A DNA stretch of 64,000 bases. It comes from Proteobacteria bacterium DTSAM18. GTDB lineage: Bacteria; Myxococcota_A; UBA796; GCA-2862545. Under the pieces are notes generated by a model. That model saw only the letters and a list, made by a program, of their open reading frames with translations. It made no database searches and was not told the DNA's origin. Where the stretch lies: contig JARACJ010000005.1 in assembly GCA_028767165.1 (NCBI GenBank), forward strand, positions 62,001 through 126,000, given 5' to 3'. How positions within the stretch are numbered: position 1 is the first letter of the stretch; every line of letters starts with the position of its first letter. Positions 19,233-28,182 of the stretch are shown here, piece after piece. The translations under genes and the position numbers were made by a program.

Positions 19233-20336
19233 GACCTCGCCGTGTGCCGCGGGGTCGGTTCCCATGGCGACGCCAGCCTCAGCGGGTCCGCGCATGCGTC
19301 CCTGCTCCAGCTCGATCTCCGCATCCGCCGTCACCCGCAGTGCCCTGCCTTCGTGCAGGAACGGGTTCTCCGCGAACCAGAGGTTGAGCTGCGTGCCCGT
19401 CGAGGGCTGCAGGACCGTCTCCCAGTGCACCTCGACGATGCCCACCGGGCCCAGCCGGGCCAGGGCGTTGCCCTTGCCGACGAAGCGCTGCTGGGAGTTG
19501 GGGGCGAACAGCGCCACCGCGCCCTCCGACGTGCTGCGGACCAGCAGATCCCCCCGGTGCCGCACCGTCTGGTGCACGACGTTGTTCGCGTTGACCGGCG
19601 GACTGTCCATGCCGCTCCACCACATCGGCGGGATGACCGTACGGTTCCACTGGTTCAGCCGGCCACGGGCCTCCGGCCGGCTCCACTGCAGCATCTCGCC
19701 CGTGCTGACCTCGTAGTACTGCCCGTTCGGCCAGCGGTCGGTGGCGAACTGGGGCATGGCGAGCAGGCTCAGCTCGTCGGCCCGCCAGAACTCCCCGGCC
19801 ACCGGGCTGCTCGGCATCCGCTCCACCTGGAGCTGTCGCTGGGTCAGCGTCAGCATCTCGCGGATGTTGCGGACCATGGCCAGGGAGATGTCCGGCCGTC
19901 CGGGCTGGGCGTCGAGCGTGAGCCCGCTCAACTCCCCGTGGCGATCCACGGCGAACCGGAAGCTGCGTCCGACGATCTGCGACTCGGTGAGTTCCCGCAG
20001 GCTCTCGGCGAGAGTCGGGCTCACGAACCCCTCCCCCTCGCCCATCCAGCGCCAGGTCACACCCGACAGGGAGGCATCCTCGACGGAGCAGCGGACCACC
20101 GTCTCCTTGCGGTCGTCCTGGGCGTCGCAGGCCCAGACCATGTCGAGCGCGTACCGCGTGACCCCGATCCAGTCTCCCTCCGGCTCGGACCACATCATGG
20201 CCACGGGCAGGCTGACATCGCTCTCGATGCGCCAGCGGCTGTCCTTCCAGGTGTCGGCCGATGGGTGGGCCTTGCCGGCGAGCGCCTCCGAACCACACAG
20301 GACCGCCAGACATGCACCGATGATCCGTCCCTTCAT
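19221..20336 (-). CDS. Secreted protein, paralogue A of a tandem pair, function unknown
   Basis: 371 residues with a signal peptide ending in ALA. The mature start WKDSRWRIESDVSLPVAMMW.. closely resembles the next gene upstream (WDDSRWLFRSDVEMPVPVTLY), as do later landmarks: a Cys pair around residues 60-75, VEDASLSG.TWR, a DRHGELSGLTLDA strand, IREMLTLTQRQLQVERMP, and a C-terminal strand ending with EG.A.R..... The predicted fold is beta-rich with one helical hairpin. The pair probably arose by tandem duplication and may act together in the envelope. No family recognised. Confidence 0.75.
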   Translation of the reverse strand: MKGRIIGACLAVLCGSEALAGKAHPSADTWKDSRWRIESDVSLPVAMMWSEPEGDWIGVTRYALDMVWACDAQDDRKETVVRCSVEDASLSGVTWRWMGEGEGFVSPTLAESLRELTESQIVGRSFRFAVDRHGELSGLTLDAQPGRPDISLAMVRNIREMLTLTQRQLQVERMPSSPVAGEFWRADELSLLAMPQFATDRWPNGQYYEVSTGEMLQWSRPEARGRLNQWNRTVIPPMWWSGMDSPPVNANNVVHQTVRHRGDLLVRSTSEGAVALFAPNSQQRFVGKGNALARLGPVGIVEVHWETVLQPSTGTQLNLWFAENPFLHEGRALRVTADAEIELEQGRMRGPAEAGVAMGTDPAAHGEVPTR

Positions 20337-20415
20337 CTCCCCTCCCTGCCACGTCGTGGGCGCGACGCGGCCCATGAATGCATCTTCTCACAGGTTCCGC
20401 GGACGCCGAGCCCTT

Positions 20416-21495
20416 TCAGAGCTGGCCGCGATCCGGCACGGCCGGAGGCGTGACCTCGACCTCGCCGAGGGGCACCTGCTGGCCCTCCTTCAGCCGCACC
20501 GCCTCGCCTTCGTGGACGAAGGCGTATCCGGCCACGCCCTGGGAGAGGATGGAGCCGGAAGTGGGGTCGAGCTTGATCTTCCAGCGACGCTCGGTGAAGC
20601 CGTTGCCGCCCCACACGCCGATGCCCCAGCCGTCGCCCTTGAAGGTGACGGGAGCATCCTGACCGATGTCGAGCAGGCCGGTGCCGGAGGAGCGGATGAT
20701 GGGGTGCCCCTCCTCGACGACGTACTCGTGGTTCATCGTGGAGAACCCACGGCTGGCCGCCGCGAAGGACTGCAGGGTGACCGAGCTGGTGGGCGCGATC
20801 GTGAGGGTGGGACGGGTGACGTCGGAGCCCGCCAGGTCGGGCGTGGCGCCCACGGCGGCGGTGGCCGAGGTGGTCTCGGTGCCCACCTGGGCAGACGTGG
20901 TCGTCTCGTCGAGCATGAAGGCCGGCAGCGTGAACAGCCCGGGGGACTGCTCCTCCCAGGTCCAGCCTTCCTCGAGGCCGCGGGGCACCTTCTTCATCTG
21001 CACGCCCTTGAGGGCCAGACGGATCATCTGCCGGAGGTTCTCGTCGAGGATGTTGGCCCGCCGCTGCTCTCCGGAGATGTCGAGGATGCGCAGCCGATCG
21101 ATCTCCCCGGTCTTCGTGACCCGGAAGGTGAACCGCTTGTCGGCCAGCCGGTTGCGCGTGAACGTGAGGACCTCGAGCGCGACCGCGCCGGGCACCTCAC
21201 CGGGTCGGTCGCCCAGGGTCCGCCAGGGCGTGGCCGACAGCGAGACGTCCTCCACCTCGCAGGTGACCTCGTGCCAGCCCTTGATCTTCTCGGCATCGCA
21301 CGCGGTGGTGAAGCTCACCGCATACTGCACGACCGCCAGCTCCTTGTTGAACTGCTCGTACAGCGTGACGGGCACGGGCATCTCCACGTCGCTGCGGAAC
21401 AGCCAGCGGCTGTCGTCCCACATGGTCTCGTCCGCCGACGCGATGCTCCCCGTCATCAGGAGCGCGAGAGCGCCCACCTTCCAGCCGATGTCCAT
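20416..21495 (-). CDS. Secreted protein, paralogue B of a tandem pair, function unknown
   Basis: 359 residues, signal peptide MDIGWKVGALALLMTGSIASA, GGAGG five bases before the ATG. Sequence order matches paralogue A (SRW..RSDV..PV, CDAEK..EVTCEVEDVSLS.TPWR, KTGEIDRLRILDISG, LRQMIRLALKGVQMKKVP). B differs by a longer Thr/Ser-rich middle. The two genes are 79 bases apart and probably form an operon with truA upstream. Function unknown. Confidence 0.75.
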   Translation of the reverse strand: MDIGWKVGALALLMTGSIASADETMWDDSRWLFRSDVEMPVPVTLYEQFNKELAVVQYAVSFTTACDAEKIKGWHEVTCEVEDVSLSATPWRTLGDRPGEVPGAVALEVLTFTRNRLADKRFTFRVTKTGEIDRLRILDISGEQRRANILDENLRQMIRLALKGVQMKKVPRGLEEGWTWEEQSPGLFTLPAFMLDETTTSAQVGTETTSATAAVGATPDLAGSDVTRPTLTIAPTSSVTLQSFAAASRGFSTMNHEYVVEEGHPIIRSSGTGLLDIGQDAPVTFKGDGWGIGVWGGNGFTERRWKIKLDPTSGSILSQGVAGYAFVHEGEAVRLKEGQQVPLGEVEVTPPAVPDRGQL

Positions 21496-21529
21496 CCGTT
21501 CCTCCCTTCTGGCTGCTTCATCCCCACCA

Positions 21530-22303
21530 TCACCAGTGAAGATCGGCCTCGAAGCGTAAACACTCAAGGACGAGTCCCCGCGCCGGTGCCTGGTGGTCGC
21601 AGGCGGTGGTGCGCTCGCCCTCCAGTGCCTGCGCCAGCTCGTCGAGGGTGGTCGCCCCACGGGCCACCGCGAGGATGGAGCCCACCATGGAGCGGACCTG
21701 GCGGTACAGGAACCGCCGCCCCCGCACACGAAGGTGCCACACATCCCCCTGCTCGGTCCAACCGCACTGCAAGATGCTGCGCTGCATGTCCGAGCGGGTC
21801 TCTCCCCTCCGGTGGAAGCCCCACAGGTCGTGGGTGCCCACCCACAGCGCCGCCGCCCGGTGCATCAGGTCCGGGTCGTGGTGTCCCACGGGCCGCCAGG
21901 CGCGGTCGGCGAGGAAGGGGTCACCCCATGGGGTCAGGTCGACCTGGTAGCGGTAGGTCTTGTCGCGCACGGCAGGCACGGCGTCGAGTGGACCGCACAC
22001 CCCGTGCACCCGGAGATCGGCAGGAAGCTGACCGTTGAGCTTGCGGAGCAGCTCGTCCCTCTCCCTCGGTCGCACGCCCTGCACGGCGGCCACCATCCCC
22101 TCGGCGTGCACCCCTGCGTCCGTGCGGCTGACGAGATCGACCAGACCCCGCTCCCCCATCCGCCGAAGGGCTGCCCTCAGCTCGTCCCGCACGCACCGCG
22201 CGCCGTCCGTGGCCTCCGCTCCGTGGAATCCGCCGCCGTGGAACGCCAGCCGCATCAGCGACCACCCACCGGTAGCCCCGATTGGTCCGCCATCTTCGCC
22301 CAT
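21530..22303 (-). CDS. truA: tRNA pseudouridine synthase A, divergent
   Basis: About 257 residues. The catalytic signature SRTDAGVHAEG is intact with Asp62 as nucleophile, and the family's other blocks are present: LNGQLPADLRVHGV, DKTYRY, DLWGFHRRGE and RRFLYRQVRSMVG. TruA isomerises uridines 38-40 in the anticodon arm of tRNAs. The usual N-terminal YDGxxFxGWQ element is replaced by FHGGGFHGAEATDG, an atypical change. Start chosen at the ATG with GGAG eight bases upstream; a GTG at 22330 or the ATG at 22255 are alternatives. It runs divergently from the small lipoprotein gene. Confidence 0.9.
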   Translation of the reverse strand: MGEDGGPIGATGGWSLMRLAFHGGGFHGAEATDGARCVRDELRAALRRMGERGLVDLVSRTDAGVHAEGMVAAVQGVRPRERDELLRKLNGQLPADLRVHGVCGPLDAVPAVRDKTYRYQVDLTPWGDPFLADRAWRPVGHHDPDLMHRAAALWVGTHDLWGFHRRGETRSDMQRSILQCGWTEQGDVWHLRVRGRRFLYRQVRSMVGSILAVARGATTLDELAQALEGERTTACDHQAPARGLVLECLRFEADLHW

Positions 22304-22378
22304 CACACGAACTCCATCGAATGCTGACACCGCGACACCCTCGGGTGGATGCTATCCAGAAGCGCCCATGGAGTCGCC

Positions 22379-22720
22379 ATGATTCGAACCACCCTCCCCC
22401 TGTTGCTCCTGACCGCCTGCACCGTCACAGAGGAGTCGTTCCCGGACGACTTCGCCGCGAGCTGGTGCCGCTCCTACGCCTCCTGTGACGACCGGGAGTT
22501 CCACGCCGACTTCCGCGACATGGAGGACTGCGTGGCCGAGACCCGGGACTACGTCGAGGATCAAGCCTACGGTGGCTCCTCGCAGGTCTGCCACTTCCAG
22601 GAGGACCTCGCCGCCACGTGCATCACGGATCTCTCCCGTGCAACCTGCGCAGACATCATGTCGACCTACTGGAAGAGCCGCTGCACCGATGCGTGGGACT
22701 GCGTGACCCTCTCACGCTGA
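22379..22720 (+). CDS. Small Cys-rich lipoprotein, function unknown
   Basis: 113 residues. The leader MIRTTLPLLLLTAC ends in a lipobox with the lipidated Cys at residue 14. The mature part contains eight further cysteines (CRSYASC, DCVAE, CHFQ, CITD, CADI, CTDAWDC), an arrangement seen in many uncharacterised myxobacterial lipoproteins. GGAG precedes the ATG. Divergent from truA. Family unknown. Confidence 0.7.
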   Translation: MIRTTLPLLLLTACTVTEESFPDDFAASWCRSYASCDDREFHADFRDMEDCVAETRDYVEDQAYGGSSQVCHFQEDLAATCITDLSRATCADIMSTYWKSRCTDAWDCVTLSR

Positions 22721-22815
22721 CCGCCGACCTGACCGTTCGTGACGTCGCGCTCCGGCGAACTTCGCGCCACCACAGTACAGTCACGGCCGACCTCTCGCGT
22801 CCAGGAGTACCATTC

Positions 22816-23622
22816 ATGATCCGCATGCTCATGCTCGCGCTCGCCCTCAGCGCCTGCTCGTCCAAGCCCGAGCCCGAGCCCGCCCCCGAGGCCGCTCCCG
22901 CCCCCGTCGAGGAGACCGTCTACCTGTTCAGCATGGAGATGCGCTTCCCCGACGACTCCCGCTCCGGCATGCGCGTGCTTCCCGACGGCACCCAGGAGCT
23001 CAAGTCCCGCGGCTCCGACAAGTACCGCGCCGGCCAGCCCCTCACCGAGGAGCAGCTGAAGGCCCTGAAGGCCGCCCTGTCCGCGGACGCCGTGGGTCAG
23101 CTCAAGCCGGTCGAGCTCAACGCCCGCACCGGTGGCTCCGACGCCCCCCGTGCCACCTGGAAGCTGCTCCACGACGGTGACGTGGTCACGGTGACCATGG
23201 AGAAGTTCGGCGGCCTGCCCCCCAAGGCCGTCGCCGACGTCCAGGCCGCCATCCGGAACGCGCCTTCCAAGGGCCTTGCGAGCACCTGGCTGTGGACCGA
23301 TGCAGAGGGCAACCAGCACACCCAGGAGCTCGAGTGTGCCCCCCACGAACGCAACGAGCTGCGCATCCCGTTCCACATCCTGCAGACCAGCGATCACCCG
23401 AAGCTGGAGGCCGGAGGTACCGGTGCCACGCTGTACAGGCTACGTTTCGGCTCGGACGATCGCCCCTTCGTGACCACCGTCAGCGCAGACGGCGTCCTCA
23501 CCCGCACGTCGCCCTCCGCGGACCCCACCCACATGCAGCTCCCCGCTGAGACGATGGAGCAGCTGCGGGCCGCGTTCGAGAAGGCCGACTGGAACGCCCT
23601 CGAAGAGGCCTGCGCCGACTGA
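22816..23622 (+). CDS. Lipoprotein, function unknown
   Basis: 268 residues. The leader MIRMLMLALALSAC ends in a lipobox and is followed by a Glu/Pro/Ala linker (KPEPEPAPEAAPAP). The body appears as two similar beta-rich halves, each opening with a strand pair and a helix containing EQLKAL or EQLRAA. AGGAG precedes the ATG. It lies 19 bases upstream of rocF and is probably cotranscribed with it. Confidence 0.7.
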   Translation: MIRMLMLALALSACSSKPEPEPAPEAAPAPVEETVYLFSMEMRFPDDSRSGMRVLPDGTQELKSRGSDKYRAGQPLTEEQLKALKAALSADAVGQLKPVELNARTGGSDAPRATWKLLHDGDVVTVTMEKFGGLPPKAVADVQAAIRNAPSKGLASTWLWTDAEGNQHTQELECAPHERNELRIPFHILQTSDHPKLEAGGTGATLYRLRFGSDDRPFVTTVSADGVLTRTSPSADPTHMQLPAETMEQLRAAFEKADWNALEEACAD

Positions 23623-23641
23623 CGCCCCCATTGGAGACCCC

Positions 23642-24547
23642 ATGGACATCTCGATCATCAACGTTCAACTCGACCTCGGCGGCGTACGCCGCGGCTGCGA
23701 CATGGGCCCCAGCGCCATCCACGTGGCCGGCCTCGTGCCTCGGCTCACCGAGCTCGGCCACCGCATCGTCAAGGTCCAGGACGTCGGTGTGCAGTCCATG
23801 GAGTCCTCCGACGTCGGCAACCCCCACGCCCGCTTCCTGACCCAGATCCGCGACTGCGCCATCCAGGTGGCCGACCTCACCTACGCCGCCCTCCGGGACG
23901 GCCAGTTCCCGCTCGTCCTCGGCGGCGACCACGCCCAGGCCATCGGCACCGTCGCCGGCCTGTCCCGCTGGTACAAGGAGCAGGGCAAGCGCCTCGGCAT
24001 CGTGTGGGTCGACGCCCACACCGACATGAACACCCCCGACACCAGCCCCTCCGGCAACATCCACGGCATGCCGCTGGCGGTGCTGCTCGGCCGCGGCCCC
24101 AAGGAGCTGCTCGACGTCGTCGGCGACGAGCCCGCCCTGCTTCCCCAGGATGTCGCCATCATCGGCGCCCGCGACGTCGATGCCGCCGAAGCCCCCCTCG
24201 TCAAGGAGCTCGGGGTGCGCGTGTACCCGATGAGCGAGCTCGATGCCCGCGGCACCTCCGTGTGCGTCCGCGAGGCCCTCGAGAACGTCGGCAAGAACAC
24301 CGACGGCATCCACCTGTCGTTCGACCTCGACGGTGTCGATCCCGATCACGCCCCCGGCGTCGGCACGCCCGTGCCCGGTGGCCTGACCCTGCGGGAGTCC
24401 CACCTGGTCTGCGAGAGCCTCCATCGCACCGGCAAGCTGGCCGGCATGGAGGTCGTCGAGCTCAACCCCACCCTCGACGAGCGCAACAAGACCGGCAAGC
24501 TGTCCGTATGGTTGATCCAGTCAGCACTCGGCAAGCGCATCCTGTAG
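23642..24547 (+). CDS. rocF: Arginase
   Basis: 301 residues, the standard length. All manganese-binding motifs are intact: GGDH (94-97), DAHTD (124-128) and DLDGVDP (Asp228, Asp230). The N-terminal GVRRGCDMGPSAI and C-terminal GMEVVELNPTLD segments are typical of arginases rather than agmatinases. The enzyme hydrolyses arginine to ornithine and urea in the cytosol. GGAG precedes the ATG. Neighbours (a lipoprotein upstream, yccF downstream) give no pathway context; no urease or ornithine genes are nearby. Confidence 0.96.
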   Translation: MDISIINVQLDLGGVRRGCDMGPSAIHVAGLVPRLTELGHRIVKVQDVGVQSMESSDVGNPHARFLTQIRDCAIQVADLTYAALRDGQFPLVLGGDHAQAIGTVAGLSRWYKEQGKRLGIVWVDAHTDMNTPDTSPSGNIHGMPLAVLLGRGPKELLDVVGDEPALLPQDVAIIGARDVDAAEAPLVKELGVRVYPMSELDARGTSVCVREALENVGKNTDGIHLSFDLDGVDPDHAPGVGTPVPGGLTLRESHLVCESLHRTGKLAGMEVVELNPTLDERNKTGKLSVWLIQSALGKRIL

Positions 24548-24578
24548 GATTTCCGCCGAGGCAGGAGGTACCTCTCCC

Positions 24579-24947
24579 ATGAGTCTTCTCGGCAACATCC
24601 TTTGGATCCTCTTCGGCGGCCTGCTGTCGGCCATCGGCTACTTCCTCGGCGGCCTCGTGCTGTGCCTCACGATCGTGGGCATCCCCTTCGGTCTGCAGGC
24701 CTTCCGGCAGGCCGGCGCGGTGCTCGCGCCGTTCGGCAAGGACGTCGTGGCCGTGCCCAACGAGCGGGGCGCCCTCGGCGCCGTCTTCAACCTGCTGTGG
24801 ATCATCTTCTTCGGGTGGGAGATCGCCATCGCCCACCTCGCGAGCGCGCTCCTGTGCGCCATCACGATCATCGGCATTCCCTTCGCCGTGCAGCACATGA
24901 AGCTCGTGATCGTCGCCCTGTTCCCCTTCGGCAACAAGCTCGAGTAG
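24579..24947 (+). CDS. yccF: YccF family inner membrane protein
   Basis: 122 residues with two similar halves, each with hydrophobic helices and the loop TIVGIPFGLQAFR or TIIGIPFAVQHMK followed by a P-F-G motif. This duplicated IGIPF pattern defines YccF. The family's function is unknown. A consensus AGGAGGT lies nine bases upstream. It follows rocF by 31 bases and its stop is only four bases from the convergent DUF5690 gene. Confidence 0.9.
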   Translation: MSLLGNILWILFGGLLSAIGYFLGGLVLCLTIVGIPFGLQAFRQAGAVLAPFGKDVVAVPNERGALGAVFNLLWIIFFGWEIAIAHLASALLCAITIIGIPFAVQHMKLVIVALFPFGNKLE

Positions 24948-24951
24948 CCGC

Positions 24952-26256
24952 CTAGGCAGCCTTGCCCTGCGCCCCTCGGGCGGCGGGCGACGTGTGCCGC
25001 CACAGGTACCAGGCCGCCAGGGAGAACAGGGCCGCGCAGGTCAGTCCCGACCACACCGCCGCGTGCTGGAAGAAGTCGAGCCAGCTCACCTGCAGGTCGA
25101 GCAGGTTGCGGCTCATCAGCAGGGCCACGGCTCCGCTGTACCCGAACGCGTCGGATACGTAGATGAGGAAGCCCGCCGTGCCCACCGAGCGGGTGGCGGC
25201 CATGAGCCGATCGAACAGCACGCAGTTGAACGGCACGTAGGCGAGGTACAGACCGAGGCCCACCACGGTCATCCACGCCACATCTCCGATCAGGCCCGCC
25301 TGGAAGGCCCACGTGGAGCCCACCGACAGCAGCGTGCCGCCGGCCATCATGCCGTGCACGGCCACCACCGCCCGACGGTTGTCCCGCACCAGCGTGAGCA
25401 GCGCCACCGCCCCTACACAGGCCAGCGCGATGGGCACCTCGGTGAGGGTCAGGAGCTCGGGTGCATCGCCACGCCCGAGGGCCATCCACAGCTCCGGCGC
25501 GTAGGTGTCGCGGAACTCACGGAAGGCCGACAGCACCACGTAGCCGAGGGTGAGCAGCAGGACGCCGGGCCCGAAGCGCCCCAGGAACGCCCGACGGGCC
25601 GCTGCGTCCATCGGCTCCCGGCGACAGCGCGCGGCTTCGTCTTCGGCGGACGGAGGAGGCACCTGCGCCAGCATCCACACGAACAGGCACATGGGCGGCC
25701 AGAACATCGCCCCCACAGCGAAAGGCATCCACGCCTCCGGCACGCCCGACTCGAGCAGCCACCGACCGAGGGTCTTCACCGCCCCGGAGGCCACGATGAA
25801 GGAGGCGCACAGGCCGGCGCCGAGCAGGTCGCTCACCCGCCTGCCCTCGAGGAAGCTGAACACCATGCCCCACATCATGCCCAGCGGCAGGCCATTGACG
25901 AACAGGGCCCAGGGACGGTGCGCCACCGGGAGCACGGGCAGGACCAGCAGGGCACCGTGAGCCACCGTGATCACCCCCATGATGGCCAGCACGCGCCGGC
26001 CCGGCGTGAGCTCGGAGACCACCTTGATGCCCATGAACTTCGACGCGCAGTAGCCGATCACCTGGGCGAGGATGAACACCACCTTGGTGTCGAGGGACAC
26101 CCCGAACAGCTCCAGCTGCCCCGCCCAGGTGGCCGCCGTGTAGGGCTTTCGGAAGCCGTACATGCAGAAATAGGCGCCGAACGCGGCCGTCATGGCCCAC
26201 AGGCTGAACACCCACTGGGGAGACCGTGCCAGCCAGCCCTGCACCCTTCGCTGCAC
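24952..26256 (-). CDS. DUF5690/MFS-like membrane protein
   Basis: About 434 residues with roughly twelve hydrophobic helices and a cytosolic loop in the middle (PPPSAEDEAARCRREPMDAAARR), the MFS arrangement. FGAYFCMYGFRKPYTAATW and QVIGYCASKFMGIKV near the N-terminus and LGYVVLSAFREFRDTYAPELW in the second half match DUF5690 proteins, a branch related to sugar-phosphate and other MFS carriers. The GTG start was selected because GGAGG lies four bases before it; a GTG at 26307 would add 17 residues. Substrate unknown. Confidence 0.8.
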   Translation of the reverse strand: MQRRVQGWLARSPQWVFSLWAMTAAFGAYFCMYGFRKPYTAATWAGQLELFGVSLDTKVVFILAQVIGYCASKFMGIKVVSELTPGRRVLAIMGVITVAHGALLVLPVLPVAHRPWALFVNGLPLGMMWGMVFSFLEGRRVSDLLGAGLCASFIVASGAVKTLGRWLLESGVPEAWMPFAVGAMFWPPMCLFVWMLAQVPPPSAEDEAARCRREPMDAAARRAFLGRFGPGVLLLTLGYVVLSAFREFRDTYAPELWMALGRGDAPELLTLTEVPIALACVGAVALLTLVRDNRRAVVAVHGMMAGGTLLSVGSTWAFQAGLIGDVAWMTVVGLGLYLAYVPFNCVLFDRLMAATRSVGTAGFLIYVSDAFGYSGAVALLMSRNLLDLQVSWLDFFQHAAVWSGLTCAALFSLAAWYLWRHTSPAARGAQGKAA

Positions 26257-26365
26257 GTCGCCTCCCCAAGACGCGGATGCGGGTCGGATCGCGCCTTTCC
26301 CCTGCACAGTAGCAGAGGGTGGAGCCCCCTCACCGACCGTTCACGGGTTCGGCACCGGAAGTCCC

Positions 26366-27910
26366 TCATCCCACCTGCAGCGGCAGCTCCAGCGGATCGC
26401 CCTGCGCTCGGCTGATGGCCTCGATGCGCTCCATCAGGGCGAGCACCCGGTGGTCCATCCACGGCCGGCCGATGACCTGCACCGCCACGGGCAGCCCCTC
26501 GCTGCCCCGATCGAAGAAGCGTGCCCTGCGCTCCAGGCGATCCCCGCCCTGGCGTTCGCCGGTCTCTCCCTGACGGACCCGCGTGACCGGCACCACCCCT
26601 GCGGGCAGGCCGAGCAGGTTGTAGCGCATGGTGTGCCACGCCCCGAGGCTCCAGTCGTGGGTCATGCGGTGCAGCGCGGCGGGCGTGACCGTGGCGGGTC
26701 CGATGAGCAGGTCGACCCCGAAGTCGTCCCAGGTGGCCAGCTCCTCCCGGATCTGCCGCTGCTGCTGGTCCCGCAGCCGCCAGGCCTCCTGGGTGCTCTT
26801 GCGGCCGAGGTAGGAGACGAGCCGGGCGGTCCGGTACTCCCCCGCGAGCTCGAGTCCGCGCACGAGGGTCCGTCGGGCCGGTCGGGGCAGTCTGGCCATC
26901 CTCGCGACGGTGGCCACCTGGTGGATCGGGGACTCCCCACCGAGCACCTGGGAGGCCGTGCCGAAGCCATCCGCCGACAGCAGCCCGAAGTAGGTCTCGG
27001 CCAGGTTCCAGCCCGAGGGAGGTTCATAGGCCACCACGTCGATGCCCTCGGCCCTCAGCTGCACGGCGATCCACTGGATGGCCCGCCGGATGGCCGCCGA
27101 CGGCTGGAACACCCCGTCGTCGAAGTAGAAGCCCACCCGCAGCGGACGGTCGGCCTCGTCGTGCCAGGGGGTCGCGGGATGCATCGGGTCGTGTCGGCGG
27201 AGCGTCTCTCCCTGCAGCGCCTCCATCACGAAGCGCAGATCGCCGACGGAGCGGGCGATGGGACCCACCTGGCTGCGGATGGCGTCCTGCCCCGGCTGGG
27301 CACCGTGGACGCCCCGGCTCGACCAGCGCCCGTCGGTGGGCTTCAGGCCGACGACCCCGCACCAGGCCGACGGAATGCGCACCGAGCCGCCGATGTCGGT
27401 GCCGATGCCCAGCGGGGACACACCGGCCGCCACCAGGGCCGCCTCTCCCCCGCTGCTGCCGCCCGGCACCCTCTCCGCGTCGAGGGGGTGGTTGGTCGCG
27501 CCGTGCAGCCGGTTGGACGTCTCCATGGACAGCAGCAGCTGGGGCACGTTGCTCTTGCCGATGACCACCGCGCCGAGATCCCGCAGCGCGGCCACGACCG
27601 CCGCATCCCGGGACGCCACCCAGCCGGCACGGCGCTTGACCCCGAGCGTGGTGGCCAGCCCTTCCACATCGAGGTTGTCCTTGATCGTGACCGGCACGCC
27701 GTGCAGGGGCCCACGAAGCGTTCCCCCTGCCCGCTCACGGTCCAGGAGGCGGGCTTCCGCCATGGCGGCCTCGAACCTGGGCTGCGCCATCGCACGCAGG
27801 TGGTCGTGGGTGACATCCATCCTCGACCGCAGACCCTCCACGAGCGCCTCCGAGGTGATGTCCCCCTCCTGCAGGGCCTGCAGCAGCTCGACGACACCCA
27901 GCTTGTCCAT
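26366..27910 (-). CDS. Amidase signature family hydrolase (FAAH-like)
   Basis: 514 residues. The amidase signature triad is complete: Lys77 in IKDN, the cis-Ser in PGGSSGGE (152-153) and the nucleophile Ser176 in TDIGGSVRIP. The family hydrolyses carboxylic amides. GGAGG precedes the ATG. The GGSSGGE form, an internal HGATNHPLD and the long C-terminal part with LLGLPAGVVPVTRV resemble fatty acid amide hydrolase-type members more than GatA; no GatB/C is nearby. Cytosolic, no signal peptide. Monocistronic. Confidence 0.9.
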   Translation of the reverse strand: MDKLGVVELLQALQEGDITSEALVEGLRSRMDVTHDHLRAMAQPRFEAAMAEARLLDRERAGGTLRGPLHGVPVTIKDNLDVEGLATTLGVKRRAGWVASRDAAVVAALRDLGAVVIGKSNVPQLLLSMETSNRLHGATNHPLDAERVPGGSSGGEAALVAAGVSPLGIGTDIGGSVRIPSAWCGVVGLKPTDGRWSSRGVHGAQPGQDAIRSQVGPIARSVGDLRFVMEALQGETLRRHDPMHPATPWHDEADRPLRVGFYFDDGVFQPSAAIRRAIQWIAVQLRAEGIDVVAYEPPSGWNLAETYFGLLSADGFGTASQVLGGESPIHQVATVARMARLPRPARRTLVRGLELAGEYRTARLVSYLGRKSTQEAWRLRDQQQRQIREELATWDDFGVDLLIGPATVTPAALHRMTHDWSLGAWHTMRYNLLGLPAGVVPVTRVRQGETGERQGGDRLERRARFFDRGSEGLPVAVQVIGRPWMDHRVLALMERIEAISRAQGDPLELPLQVG

Positions 27911-27948
27911 GGGACCTCCTGGGAGGACCATCGGCCGTGGACAAGAAC

Positions 27949-27978
27949 AAAAAAGGCCAGCGTGACGCTGGCCTTTTT
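27949..27978 (-). terminator. Rho-independent terminator after the histone-like gene
   Basis: GGCCAGCG and CGCTGGCC form an eight-pair stem with a TGA loop, flanked by six A and five T, so it can act in both directions. On the minus strand it follows the histone-like gene and separates it from the amidase gene. Confidence 0.85.
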
Positions 27979-27996
27979 GAACGAATCCGGGACGTT

Positions 27997-28182
27997 TCAG
28001 GCAGTCTCGGAGTTCTTCATGGTCTGGACCTCGGTCCGGATGTCCTGGGCGAGGACCTTCAGCTCCTGCATGGCCTTGCGGACGCGGGTACCAGCGGCCT
28101 TGTTGCCCTTGTCGTAGAACTTGGCGAAGTCACCCTCACAAGCCATGATCATGTCGCGCAGCTGAGCGAAGCGGTCGTTCAT
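27997..28182 (-). CDS. Histone H1-like small basic protein (Hc1-like)
   Basis: 61 residues. The core FAKFYDKGNKAAGTRVRKAM followed by QELKVLAQDIRTEVQ is the helix-turn-helix pair of the bacterial histone H1-like Hc1 family, which binds DNA non-specifically through its basic KGNKAAGTRVRK segment. GGAGG lies seven bases upstream of the ATG, and a strong terminator follows, so this is a compact monocistronic gene. No Ala/Lys/Pro-rich tail is present, unlike long H1 homologues. Probably a nucleoid-associated protein. Confidence 0.85.
   Translation of the reverse strand: MNDRFAQLRDMIMACEGDFAKFYDKGNKAAGTRVRKAMQELKVLAQDIRTEVQTMKNSETA

Noticed and set aside
22375-22400. tRNA T-arm-like GATTCGAACC at the lipoprotein start
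   Set aside because: No pairing T-stem, anticodon or acceptor arms around it; it is the start of a lipoprotein coding sequence.
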